Assembly: GCF_018156225.1 (NCBI RefSeq)
Contig: NZ_JAGTAR010000033.1
Coordinates: 1-60,684, forward strand
Origin: Carboxylicivirga sediminis
GTDB taxonomy: Bacteria; Bacteroidota; Bacteroidia; Bacteroidales; Marinilabiliaceae
Direction: 5' to 3'
DNA: 60,684 nt
The stretch's first letter is position 1. Each line of letters opens with the position of its first letter. Of the stretch, positions 8,645-17,337 are shown piece by piece. The notes under the pieces were generated by a model. It did no database searches and was not told the DNA's origin. It saw only the letters and a list, made by a program, of their open reading frames with translations. Position numbers and translations under genes: made by a program.

Positions 8645-9998
8645 TCAGATACAACATAAAATATCTGGTAGAGGTTTATCTGTCAGAAGCAGAAAGCTTA
8701 GAAAGAATGTGTTAATATCAATGGGTGTTAAAGGTGGCAACATGCTCATTGGTTACATTAGGTTTCCTATAATATTGTCCTATTTGGGAGCTACATTTCA
8801 TGGTTTATGGCTTACACTTGGCAGCATGGTTCATTGGATGCGCTTTCTGAATATCGGGCTGGGAAATGGTCTGAAGAACAAACTGGCCGAAGCCATTGCT
8901 TTAGAGGATTTTGAAAGTGCCCGTAGATATGTCAGTACAACTTATGTGGCTATTGGTGCCATTAGTATGGGAACAATGATATTGGTTTTGCCATTTATCT
9001 TTCTAATAAACTGGACTGGCCTGCTAAATGTTGATACGCAATATGAGGATATCATACGCCTTACGATTGCGGTGATGGTAGGCTTTTTCTGTTTAAGATT
9101 GTTTTTTTCATTGATATACACCATCTTATCAGCTCATCAGTTGCCTGCCTATGCCGAAGCGATTAGTTTTCTGGCCTCCTTAACTTTTTTTGGTGGAGTG
9201 CTGCTGTTGTATTATTACGCTAAAAGTTCCATTGTTTATATTGCCCTGATAATTAACGGTATTCCATTATTGTATATGATCATTTTTAGCATCATATTAT
9301 TCAACGGGACCTACAAACACATTCGGCCATCGATAAAGTACTTCGACAGAAAAGTTTTTCCGGAGTTAACCTCTTTGGGATTAAAGTTTTTTGTAGTTCA
9401 AATTGCCGTTATCATCCTGTTTTCTACCGATAATTTCATCATATCCAATTTATTCGGACCGGAGGAGGTGGTGCCTTATGCTGTAGCACGCAAATATATG
9501 GGCGTATTGCAAATGGGCTTTGTTATATTAGTGAATCCTTATTGGGCTGCTTTTACTGATGCTTTTACAAAGAATGACAAACTCTGGATAAAACGCTCGA
9601 TAACCACCCTGCATAAGTTTTGGGCACTTCTGGTAGTAGGTATGTTGATTCTGTTTTTTATAGCTCCATTTGTTTATCATTTGTGGATTAAGGATAAAGT
9701 GACTGTGCCCTGGCAATTAACTATCCTTATGGGTGTTTTTGTCCTAATCAGGAGCTGGAACAGTATCTATTCGTATTTTCTCAACGGAGTTGGAAAAATT
9801 AAATTACAACTATACATCTCATTGACTTCAACAGTGTTTAATATCCCGCTATCGATTTTTTTTGGCAAGTATTTGGGTATGGGGCCGTCAGGAGTCATTT
9901 TAGCAACAATAGTTTGTTTACTGTCGGGTGCAGTGTTGCATCCAATTCAATATAATCGAATCATAAATGATACCGCCAAAGGTATATGGAGTAAATAA
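8625..9998 (+). CDS. Wzx-like polysaccharide flippase
   Basis: This 457-residue membrane protein of the MATE/MVF-like polysaccharide biosynthesis group flips the undecaprenyl-linked repeat unit across the inner membrane. It opens with a basic segment (SRKLRKNVLISMGVKGG). About 12 to 14 hydrophobic helices follow, including the typical first-helix pattern GYIRFPIILSYLGATFHGLW and LLSAHQLPAY-like mid-protein motifs. The ATG at 8625 overlaps the polymerase gene by 20 bp. A second ATG immediately follows and could also serve as start. Length and topology are normal for the family. Confidence 0.88.
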   Translation: MMQKVISQIQHKISGRGLSVRSRKLRKNVLISMGVKGGNMLIGYIRFPIILSYLGATFHGLWLTLGSMVHWMRFLNIGLGNGLKNKLAEAIALEDFESARRYVSTTYVAIGAISMGTMILVLPFIFLINWTGLLNVDTQYEDIIRLTIAVMVGFFCLRLFFSLIYTILSAHQLPAYAEAISFLASLTFFGGVLLLYYYAKSSIVYIALIINGIPLLYMIIFSIILFNGTYKHIRPSIKYFDRKVFPELTSLGLKFFVVQIAVIILFSTDNFIISNLFGPEEVVPYAVARKYMGVLQMGFVILVNPYWAAFTDAFTKNDKLWIKRSITTLHKFWALLVVGMLILFFIAPFVYHLWIKDKVTVPWQLTILMGVFVLIRSWNSIYSYFLNGVGKIKLQLYISLTSTVFNIPLSIFFGKYLGMGPSGVILATIVCLLSGAVLHPIQYNRIINDTAKGIWSK

Positions 9999-10004
9999 GT
10001 AACT

Positions 10005-11327
10005 ATGAAGGTATTATGTCTTACGGCCCACGGGCCATACAGAGCAGGAAAAGTGGCCTATGATTTACACTCGGCATTTAAAAATAACGGGTATGAATCG
10101 AAGCTGTTAACTATTTATGATGATTCAGATGATAAGGACGTTATATCGATCTACAATACTAAAGAATGGAACCGCTTACGGTTTAGAAAGAAGATTTTCA
10201 GAAAATTGAATAAGTGGTTTGGTGGTAAAAATCAGTCCCCCGCACAAAAGATAGATCGGAAGTATCAGTTTTTTGAACTGGATAACACTATCGAGTATTT
10301 CTCAACAGATATAATACTTCAGCGCCTGGGAGACTATCAACCTGATGTAATAATTATATTTTTTACCACGCAGTTTATTACAGCTAAAAATATTAAACAG
10401 CTGGCTCAGAAAACGAAAGCGACTGTATTGTGGCAGTTTCTTGATATGGCTCCGCTTACTGGAGGGTGTCATTATGCCTGGGAGTGTGAAGGTTACAAAA
10501 ATAACTGTGGCAATTGCCCGGCCTTATACTCATCTGATAATAATGATCAGTCAGCTATCAATCTTCGATTTAAACAGCAGAATGTGGAAGGTTATGACTT
10601 ACGGTTGATGATTGGCAGTAAATGGGATGAGCTAAATACCAAAGCCAGCAGCCTGTTTAAGAGTAAGAAGTTATACCGCACTTTTATGAGTGTCGAACCG
10701 GATATATTCACACCTTCAAGCAGGCAAGATGCGCACAGGGAGCTATCAATTGCTGATGATGAATTTGTGGTGTTCTTTGGTTCGGTACATTTTGGTGAGG
10801 AACGAAAAGGGATGGATCATCTGCTAAAGGCGCTGCATAAAGTTGAAGCGCATTTTAAAGAGCAGGCGACCAATAAAAATATTTCCTTATTAATAGCGGG
10901 TAGTACCAATAATTTTCCTGTTCACGAGTTACCATTCAGGTATCGAATGCTTGGCTATCTAAAAGAAGTAGATCAATTAGCACATGCCTATGCAGCAGCT
11001 GATATGTTTATTTGTCCATCCATTTACGACTCTGGTCCTGTTATGATCAATCAGGCCTTGATGACCGGTACGCCCGTTGTTTCATTTGAAATGGGGGTGG
11101 CACTTGATTTGGTTGAACATTATAAAACTGGGTATCTGGCTAAATGGGCTGATGCAGATGATTTGAGCGAAGGAATTAAGTATCTGGTAAATTTGTCAGA
11201 AGAAGCAAGAGCAGAGATGAGACAGCGATGCCGTGATAAGGCTATTCGGTTATATGCACCAGAGGCTGTTGTGGCTAATTATACAGCTGTGTTTGAGGAA
11301 ATAAAAATGGAAAAAACCTTATCTTAA
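10005..11327 (+). CDS. Glycosyltransferase family 4 with Cys-rich insert
   Basis: This 440-residue GT-B glycosyltransferase begins MKVLCLTAHGPYRAGKVAYDL. At about residues 150-175 it has a Cys-rich stretch (GGCHYAWECEGY, NNCGNCPALY), as found in some colanic-acid and O-antigen glycosyltransferases. The Cys may bind a metal or hold the acceptor domain. The donor domain carries the GT4 pattern CPSIYDSGPVMINQALMTGTP near residue 345. It lies 6 bp after the flippase gene and 10 bp before the aminotransferase gene. The sugar specificity is unknown. Confidence 0.88.
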   Translation: MKVLCLTAHGPYRAGKVAYDLHSAFKNNGYESKLLTIYDDSDDKDVISIYNTKEWNRLRFRKKIFRKLNKWFGGKNQSPAQKIDRKYQFFELDNTIEYFSTDIILQRLGDYQPDVIIIFFTTQFITAKNIKQLAQKTKATVLWQFLDMAPLTGGCHYAWECEGYKNNCGNCPALYSSDNNDQSAINLRFKQQNVEGYDLRLMIGSKWDELNTKASSLFKSKKLYRTFMSVEPDIFTPSSRQDAHRELSIADDEFVVFFGSVHFGEERKGMDHLLKALHKVEAHFKEQATNKNISLLIAGSTNNFPVHELPFRYRMLGYLKEVDQLAHAYAAADMFICPSIYDSGPVMINQALMTGTPVVSFEMGVALDLVEHYKTGYLAKWADADDLSEGIKYLVNLSEEARAEMRQRCRDKAIRLYAPEAVVANYTAVFEEIKMEKTLS

Positions 11328-11337
11328 ATAAAATAGT

Positions 11338-12486
11338 ATGGACCAAACGTATTCAATACCCTTTAATAAACCTTACATGTCTGGTAAGGAATTGCATTAT
11401 ATCTCGCAAGCAGTTCTGTCAGGTATGATTAAAGGTAATGGTAACTTCACCCATAAAGTTCACGAGCTTTTTAAGAAAAAGTTTGGTTTTGAAAACTGCC
11501 TGTTGACCACCAGTTGTACCGATGCTCTTGAGATGGCAGCCATGCTAATCGGTATCAAAGAAGGAGATGAAGTAATCATGCCATCATTCACTTTTGTGTC
11601 AACTGCTAATGCTTTTGTATTACGAGGTGCCAAAATTCTTTTTGCCGATAGTTTAGCTGATCATCCTAATATGGATGTAAGTAAACTGGAGGCATTGATA
11701 ACACCAAAAACGCGAGCTATTGTACCTGTACATTATGCTGGGGTGGCATGTGATATGGATAAAATCATGGAGTTGGCCAGTAAGTATAATTTGTATGTGA
11801 TAGAGGATGCTGCACAGGCAATTGATGCCTACTATAAAGAGCGTCCACTTGGTTCATTTGGCCATATGGCTACCTTTTCTTTTCACGAAACCAAGAATAT
11901 CATAGCAGGTGAAGGTGGGATGTTGGTCATCAATGATCAGCAATTCTTTGAACGTGCTGAGATACTCTGGGAAAAAGGTACAAACAGGGCGGCTTTTTTT
12001 AGAGGTGAGGTAAATAAATACGGTTGGGTAGATGCCGGTTCTTCTTTTTTACCATCTGATATTATCGCAGCTTTCCTTTATGCTCAGCTTGAAAACCTGG
12101 AGGATATTCAACGGCGCCGTGGCGAGATATGGCATTATTATAAAGAAAAGTTGCAGGTATTAGAAGATGAAGGATTTATAAAGTTGCCTGTTAATCAGAA
12201 CTGGACGACTAACAACTTTCACATGTTTTATATCGTTTGTCGTTCTTTGGATGACCGATCAGCATTGATAAATCACCTTAAAGCACATAATGTATTAGCT
12301 GTATTCCACTATCTTTCCTTACACAAGAGTGAGTTTTATCAAAACAAGCATGATGGTAGGGATTTACCCAACAGCGATTTCTTTACTGACCACTTGTTGA
12401 GGTTACCATTTTTTTATGAGATAACAGAGGAAGAATTGGAGTATGTCGTGAGTTTATTGTTTTCATTCTTTAAAGGCACTAACTAA
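11338..12486 (+). CDS. wecE: dTDP-4-amino-4,6-dideoxygalactose transaminase (WecE/RffA type)
   Basis: This 382-residue PLP enzyme of the DegT/DnrJ/EryC1 group resembles E. coli WecE along nearly its full length: IPFNKP at the start, GDEVIMPSFTFVSTANAFVLRGAKI, VPVHYAGVACDMDKIM, and a C-terminal AVFHYLSLH block. The PLP lysine is K186 in SFHETKN, and EDAAQ (156-160) supplies the cofactor-binding Asp. WecE converts dTDP-4-keto-6-deoxyglucose to dTDP-Fuc4N with glutamate as amino donor, so the polymer probably contains a 4-amino sugar (a 3-amino or related product cannot be excluded). The dTDP-sugar precursor genes are not in this window. The gene overlaps the next start by 1 bp. Confidence 0.9.
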   Translation: MDQTYSIPFNKPYMSGKELHYISQAVLSGMIKGNGNFTHKVHELFKKKFGFENCLLTTSCTDALEMAAMLIGIKEGDEVIMPSFTFVSTANAFVLRGAKILFADSLADHPNMDVSKLEALITPKTRAIVPVHYAGVACDMDKIMELASKYNLYVIEDAAQAIDAYYKERPLGSFGHMATFSFHETKNIIAGEGGMLVINDQQFFERAEILWEKGTNRAAFFRGEVNKYGWVDAGSSFLPSDIIAAFLYAQLENLEDIQRRRGEIWHYYKEKLQVLEDEGFIKLPVNQNWTTNNFHMFYIVCRSLDDRSALINHLKAHNVLAVFHYLSLHKSEFYQNKHDGRDLPNSDFFTDHLLRLPFFYEITEEELEYVVSLLFSFFKGTN

Positions 12487-13313
12487 TGGAGTATCCTAAA
12501 GTAACCATAGTAACACCCTCATATAATCAGGCAGAGTTTCTGGAGAAAACGATTCTCTCAGTTATTAATCAGGATTATCCCAACCTCGAGTACATTGTGA
12601 TTGATGGTGGTTCAACCGATAATAGTGTTGATATCATTAAAAAGTATCAGGATAAAATTGATTACTGGGTAAGTGAAAAAGATAATGGACAAAGTCATGC
12701 CATTAACAAAGGATTTGCCAAGGCAACCGGTCAGATTTTTAACTGGTTAAATTCGGATGATTTGCTGTTACCCGGAGCAATTCGTATTGCAGTTGATTAT
12801 TTAACACAAAATCCGGCTATCAAAATGGTATATGGTGACCGGATAGTAATTGGCACCGATGGCAGATTATTAAGAGCTGTTGAGAAACCCCGTTACCTTA
12901 AAAAGTATAGTTTTCTGAATGCCAGAATCCCGCAGGAAACAACCTTTTTTACGCGCGACCTGTATGAAAGTGTGGAGGGACTTAATGAGGATTTGCACCT
13001 TGTTATGGATACAGATTTATGGAAAAAATTTAAAAGCAAAACGGATTTTATCCATATCCCTTTTTACCTGGGAGCGTATCGTGAGCATATAACCTCTAAG
13101 TCAGTTGTAAGTTTAGGCCTCAATAGGGATTCAGATGCGGCTCGAAAAGAGTTAAAGTACCTTCGGGATAAATATGGAATTAGCTATATGAATAAAAGGT
13201 GGCTCTTGAAGTTGTTGTATTATTTTAACTACTTGAGGTTAGCCAGGGAGAAAAGCTCTAAAAAACGCCGAAAAGAGGTTGAAAGAATTCTATCACTGAT
13301 CTATAAGAGTTAA
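12486..13313 (+). CDS. Glycosyltransferase family 2
   Basis: This 275-residue GT-A enzyme has the classic GT2 N-terminus PKVTIVTPSYNQAEFLEKTI, LEYIVIDGGSTDNS for nucleotide binding, and WLNSDDLLLPGA supplying the DxD-like metal site. An ED/DxD-type region (VMDTDLWKKF) near residue 175 is also typical. It probably transfers one sugar with inversion. Its start overlaps the aminotransferase stop by one base (TAATG), implying coupled translation. The Lys/Arg-rich C-terminus could contact the membrane. Confidence 0.9.
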   Translation: MEYPKVTIVTPSYNQAEFLEKTILSVINQDYPNLEYIVIDGGSTDNSVDIIKKYQDKIDYWVSEKDNGQSHAINKGFAKATGQIFNWLNSDDLLLPGAIRIAVDYLTQNPAIKMVYGDRIVIGTDGRLLRAVEKPRYLKKYSFLNARIPQETTFFTRDLYESVEGLNEDLHLVMDTDLWKKFKSKTDFIHIPFYLGAYREHITSKSVVSLGLNRDSDAARKELKYLRDKYGISYMNKRWLLKLLYYFNYLRLAREKSSKKRRKEVERILSLIYKS

Positions 13314-13317
13314 AGCT

Positions 13318-14487
13318 ATGGGAGCAGGAATAAAATTAGTACACAATGGCTTTAGAGCCAGTCGGGTGCTTACCCGAAAACTTTTCTATCTGCAATACGA
13401 CTATTTTGCCAAAAAAGAGTATGATGCAATATGGAATGATATTGCTGATGGCCAACGGTTTTCTTCGGAAGAAGTTAAGCGATATAAAAACAGGTGGAAA
13501 TGGAGCCATGCTAATATTATTCCAACTAATCTTTATAAGGTATGTGCAACTATATCAGGTAAACGAAGTGCTGATTTTCTTCCTGACAATGTTTATAATC
13601 ACTCAATAGAGCCGGTAATTAATAACAAACAAGTAAGTCATGCTTATGCCGATAAAGCCTTATATGACCGCTTATTGGGCAGTCATAAAAAGCTGTTGCC
13701 GGTAACTCTGCTGAAAAATGTAAATGGTATTTTCTTTGATGGCCTGGGTAACCAGGTAGCAGACCCTGAAAAACAGATTCAGTCCTTCATTACAAATGAA
13801 GAGAAGTTGCTGGTAAAACCGTCCATTGATTCATGGGGAGGGCGTGATGTATATGTGTTCTACAAAAACAATGGCAGGTTCACGCTTAAGAATAAAGATA
13901 CAGAACTGACACTAAAATGGCTTCTGCGGAAATTTGAGAAGGATTTTGTTATTCAGCAAGTGCTAAAGCAGCATCCTTTTTACAGGCAGTTCAATGAGTC
14001 TTCATTCAATACTTTTAGGGTATTCACATATCGTTCTGTTGCCGATAATAAGCTGCACTTATTGCATGTGGCATTACGGATTGGTAAGCCAGATTCGGAA
14101 GTTGATAATATTAAAATGGGTGGAACAGCCATAGTGGTTAAACCCAGTGGTGAACTAAATGATTTTGCCCTTCTTAAGACTATGAGGAAGATAGAGCACG
14201 TACCCAATAAGCCCGAGTTAAAACTGAAGGAACTGGGTAAGTTGCATAAGATTGATGAAATTAAAGCCACAGCCCTGGAATTAGCCGAATATGTGCCTCA
14301 CTCACGATTGATTGGGTTTGATATGAGTATTGATGAGGACGATAACATTCGGCTGGTAGAAATCAATACAAGTAACATTGGTATCGGTGCCCAAATTATG
14401 ATTGGTCCTTTTTTCGGGGAATTTACCCAGGAAGTTATTGATTACTGCAAGAAAATGAAAAAGGTGGACATACTTAAAATCTATTAA
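13318..14487 (+). CDS. Sugar-transfer-associated ATP-grasp protein, copy 1
   Basis: This 389-residue protein resembles the 'sugar-transfer associated ATP-grasp' family. LLVKPSIDSWGGRDVYVF (about 160-180) is the ATP-grasp Lys/Gly loop, FVIQQVLKQHPFY the following strand, SFNTFRVFTYRSV the substrate region, and LIGFDMSIDEDDNIRLVEIN (about 322-345) the metal-binding E-x-N strand. ATP-grasp enzymes join a carboxylate to an amine, thiol or hydroxyl through an acyl-phosphate. Members sit in polysaccharide clusters, but their substrates are not established. It lies 3 bp before a paralogue of similar length, suggesting two related attachment reactions. Confidence 0.85.
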   Translation: MGAGIKLVHNGFRASRVLTRKLFYLQYDYFAKKEYDAIWNDIADGQRFSSEEVKRYKNRWKWSHANIIPTNLYKVCATISGKRSADFLPDNVYNHSIEPVINNKQVSHAYADKALYDRLLGSHKKLLPVTLLKNVNGIFFDGLGNQVADPEKQIQSFITNEEKLLVKPSIDSWGGRDVYVFYKNNGRFTLKNKDTELTLKWLLRKFEKDFVIQQVLKQHPFYRQFNESSFNTFRVFTYRSVADNKLHLLHVALRIGKPDSEVDNIKMGGTAIVVKPSGELNDFALLKTMRKIEHVPNKPELKLKELGKLHKIDEIKATALELAEYVPHSRLIGFDMSIDEDDNIRLVEINTSNIGIGAQIMIGPFFGEFTQEVIDYCKKMKKVDILKIY

Positions 14488-14490
14488 TTC

Positions 14491-15648
14491 GTGAAAACCG
14501 TAAAAAAAATAGCCGGATTTTTTTACCGGGTTACCAAAAAAGCAGCAAAGATTCAAAGTTGGTACCTTCATCACTTTGCATGTTATTTAAACGGGCGAAG
14601 GGTTTGGAAGCGTATTAAAAAGAAGCAAAAGCAAACCAATGTTGAAGCCGGTCTCATTTCTGCAAACAAAGCATACTGGAAACCACTTTGCTCGATGGTA
14701 CCTCAGGTTTTTATTAAAGAGTTTACGGCCTTAACGGGTATTAAGTCTGAGCTGTTTGTGCCTGAAAATATTTATTTCACAACCATTGAACCACTGCTGA
14801 ACAATGCCTCAATTTCTTCTGCTTATGAAGATAAAGCTATTATTGACTGGATGCATTCCGGCAATTATTTTCCTAAGATATTCATACGTAATATTCATGG
14901 CACCTACTATTCGGAGAAGGGCGAGGTAATACAGCCAGTGCTGGATTTTGGAAATGGAACCATTGAGAAAGTAGTTGTTAAGCCATCTGTCGGGTCTCAA
15001 GGCGGGAAAAATATCTACCTCTTTGAGAAGAATGGAAGTCAATGGATATGCGAAGAGGGGCACGTTCTGTCTATTGAGTTTATGGAAAGTCGTTTCGGGA
15101 TGAATTTCATTGTGCAGGAGTACATACATCAGCATCCTTTTTTCAGCCAGTTTAATCCTTCTTCAGTCAATACGCTGCGGGTAATGACTTATCGTTCTGT
15201 TAAAGATGAGCAGATACATGTTATTCAGGTGGTGTTGCGAGTTGGGAAGGACGGTAGTGTAGTAGATAATCAGAGCTCTGGCGGATATGTGTGTGGGATT
15301 GGGGCTGATGGATGCATTCGTAACTATGCCATTAATAAGAAAGGGGATGTGGTTAATAAGCTGGCTAAAGGATGTGTTAATTTGTTGGACAGGATGCCGG
15401 TGCATATGCTGGATGATGTCAAACAGGTAGCCGAACACATAGCCCAGCGTCATGTTCATTCAAGGCTATTGGGCTTTGATTTTTGTGTAGATAAGGACGA
15501 GCAAATCAAATTGATTGAAGTCAACAATATGGATTTGGCTATTGATTTTATTCAGCAGGTTAACGGCCCGTTATTTGGTGAATTTACTCAAGAAATAAGG
15601 GATTATTGTTTACAACACAAACACAGATTAAAGCACCGGATTATATGA
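14491..15648 (+). CDS. Sugar-transfer-associated ATP-grasp protein, copy 2
   Basis: This 385-residue paralogue of the preceding gene uses a GTG start, 3 bp after the previous stop. It keeps the same blocks: VVVKPSVGSQGGKNIYLF, FIVQEYIHQHPFFSQF, NTLRVMTYRSV, GGYVCGIG and LLGFDFCVDKDEQIKLIEVN. The two copies clearly align but are well diverged, so this is an old duplication with possible substrate divergence rather than a redundant pair. The first 60 residues are basic and may contact the membrane. The stop overlaps the next ATG by 4 bp. The likely role is ATP-dependent ligation of a carboxylate to a sugar or lipid-linked intermediate. This is inferred from the family only. Confidence 0.85.
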   Translation: MKTVKKIAGFFYRVTKKAAKIQSWYLHHFACYLNGRRVWKRIKKKQKQTNVEAGLISANKAYWKPLCSMVPQVFIKEFTALTGIKSELFVPENIYFTTIEPLLNNASISSAYEDKAIIDWMHSGNYFPKIFIRNIHGTYYSEKGEVIQPVLDFGNGTIEKVVVKPSVGSQGGKNIYLFEKNGSQWICEEGHVLSIEFMESRFGMNFIVQEYIHQHPFFSQFNPSSVNTLRVMTYRSVKDEQIHVIQVVLRVGKDGSVVDNQSSGGYVCGIGADGCIRNYAINKKGDVVNKLAKGCVNLLDRMPVHMLDDVKQVAEHIAQRHVHSRLLGFDFCVDKDEQIKLIEVNNMDLAIDFIQQVNGPLFGEFTQEIRDYCLQHKHRLKHRII

Positions 15649-17267
15649 TTATTGATGCTTTACATTTTGATCAACTGAAACCATTCTTTTTCAAAGGATT
15701 CTTATTTGGAAAAGCATATAAAGATGCATGTGCATTCGCAGAAGCAGGTATTAGAGCGAAGGGAAGTGATTTTATTAGTGAACTGAATGGCAGTTTTTGT
15801 GGCTATTACTTTGATAAGGAAAAGCAGCAAGTCATCGTGTTTAATGATCGCCTTGGTATGGCAGATCTTTACATGTATAATAGCGGAAATAGGGTTATTA
15901 TTGCCGATGATTATACTGCGGTATCTAAGCTTATTGACAATGCATCTATTGACATTGGGGCTTTAGGTGAGATGATTAAGTTCCAAACGCCATTGTTTCA
16001 TCGGACCTTTCATCCACACATCAAGCTTTGTGATAATGCATCCGTTATTACTATTAACACTATAACGAATGAAATTATAGAGTCGCGTTACTGGCGGTAC
16101 ACGGCTGAACCACAAGACCGTAGTCAAAAAAGCCTTAAGAGTGATTTTGTTGATATCTACATCAATGCAGTTGAACAGTGCTTTAATAAATCGGACGGGC
16201 GATATGTAATAGCCAACTCGGGAGGACTCGATTCCCGATGTAATATTCATATATCGAAGCAATTGGGTAAGGATTTTCAAACTTATACATATGGGCAGGA
16301 GCAATCAGATGCCTGCCACATTGCCAAAAGAATTGAGAAGAAGCTTAAGCTTCAACAGCAATACATCAACGTTGATGACGATTTTTTAAGCCGTTATAGT
16401 GAGTTACATCTCCAGAACAGGCCAATGATGCCGATTAATTATTGTTGGTATCAGTCGGCTTATAAGCATCTTGAACAGTTTGATATTAATATAACCGGGT
16501 TTGATGCTAATTTTCTGGAAGCTTTCACGCATATGGATCCGGCTGGTGGCTATAATGCCATAAAGAACGCGACTGAAGATAAGCAGTTGCTTTATAATTT
16601 CAATCTTCATTCGGTGTGTTCAGATGAGTTGTTTACCAAAATATTCAGGCAGCCGCAACGCATGCTTGACTACGACAGTTATGTTGCTGAGATGCAAAAG
16701 TTAAACTCAGCAGAAGTATTTGACAAGTTTGATGAATTTGAACAGATCAATCGACAGAGACGCCTTACTAAAGCTGAACCATGGATGAATTATTACGGTA
16801 AGATGGAGGCGCGTAGTCCGATAATTCATAACGAAATGGTGGACTTTAGTTTGTCATTACCACTATCGTATCGTTTGGACAGAATCCTTTATAAAGAAGC
16901 GATGACTGATTATCTGGGGGCAATCGGACGTATTCGTTTTGAGCGGATGCCTTGGGGACTAAACGAACCAAAAGGATTGAAGCGTACCGTATTGGAAACC
17001 GTTTGGAAGGCCGATCATAAATTGTATAAAAAATATGGAAGAGCCTTATGGTTCAAAGGTGCACATAAGAACATTAAGATGTGGCTAAGTAATTCAGCTA
17101 ATATCAAATTTATTGGGGATACCCTGCAAAGGCCCAACAGCTTGTTTGAAGAGTTATTTGAGCATCAGTATCTGCAAAGTAACTATCAAAAGCTTATTAA
17201 AACCAACTTTCTGGTTTTGTGCAGTATAGTAAGTATTAAAATGTATATGGATAAGCTAAACAAATGA
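15645..17267 (+). CDS. Asparagine-synthetase-like protein lacking the glutaminase Cys (1)
   Basis: The ATG at 15645 overlaps the previous stop by 4 bp and is preferred over an upstream TTG at 15606, giving 540 residues. The N-terminal part looks like a degenerate class II glutaminase fold (GSFCGYYFDKEKQQVIVFNDRLGMADLYMY) but the protein starts MIIDALHF, with no Cys2. The synthetase half has the PP-loop IANSGGLDSRCNIH near residue 190 and a late helical region resembling AsnB (MNYYGKMEARSPI). It probably activates a carboxylate by adenylation and joins it to an amine, using free ammonia or an amine substrate rather than glutamine. Such proteins occur in O-antigen and lasso-peptide-type clusters. 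The substrate here is unknown. Confidence 0.75.
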   Translation: MIIDALHFDQLKPFFFKGFLFGKAYKDACAFAEAGIRAKGSDFISELNGSFCGYYFDKEKQQVIVFNDRLGMADLYMYNSGNRVIIADDYTAVSKLIDNASIDIGALGEMIKFQTPLFHRTFHPHIKLCDNASVITINTITNEIIESRYWRYTAEPQDRSQKSLKSDFVDIYINAVEQCFNKSDGRYVIANSGGLDSRCNIHISKQLGKDFQTYTYGQEQSDACHIAKRIEKKLKLQQQYINVDDDFLSRYSELHLQNRPMMPINYCWYQSAYKHLEQFDINITGFDANFLEAFTHMDPAGGYNAIKNATEDKQLLYNFNLHSVCSDELFTKIFRQPQRMLDYDSYVAEMQKLNSAEVFDKFDEFEQINRQRRLTKAEPWMNYYGKMEARSPIIHNEMVDFSLSLPLSYRLDRILYKEAMTDYLGAIGRIRFERMPWGLNEPKGLKRTVLETVWKADHKLYKKYGRALWFKGAHKNIKMWLSNSANIKFIGDTLQRPNSLFEELFEHQYLQSNYQKLIKTNFLVLCSIVSIKMYMDKLNK

Positions 17268-17291
17268 GCATTAACCGTTGAGGTTAATGCT
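17267..17291 (+). terminator. Perfect 10-bp hairpin after the AsnB-like gene
   Basis: AGCATTAACC (17267-17276) and GGTTAATGCT (17282-17291) are exact reverse complements around a 5-nt loop, starting on the last base of the stop codon. No T-run follows, so it may be a weak terminator, an mRNA-stabilising 3' end or a processing site rather than a full stop to transcription. It also places the TTG at 17278 inside the loop, which argues against that codon as the next gene's start. Confidence 0.5.
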
Positions 17292-17337
17292 ATCATTAGC
17301 TAATGAATATAACCATAACCGTCTAAAACCTGATAGG

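Noticed and set aside
15606-15644. Upstream TTG start for the first Cys-less AsnB-like gene
   Set aside because: The ATG at 15645 gives the usual 4-bp ATGA overlap with the previous stop, while the TTG would need a 43-bp overlap and adds a polar tail with no family match.
17278-17337. Upstream TTG start for the glycosyltransferase at 17338
   Set aside because: It lies in the loop of a hairpin and adds 20 residues before the conserved MKIAYVMASH strand.
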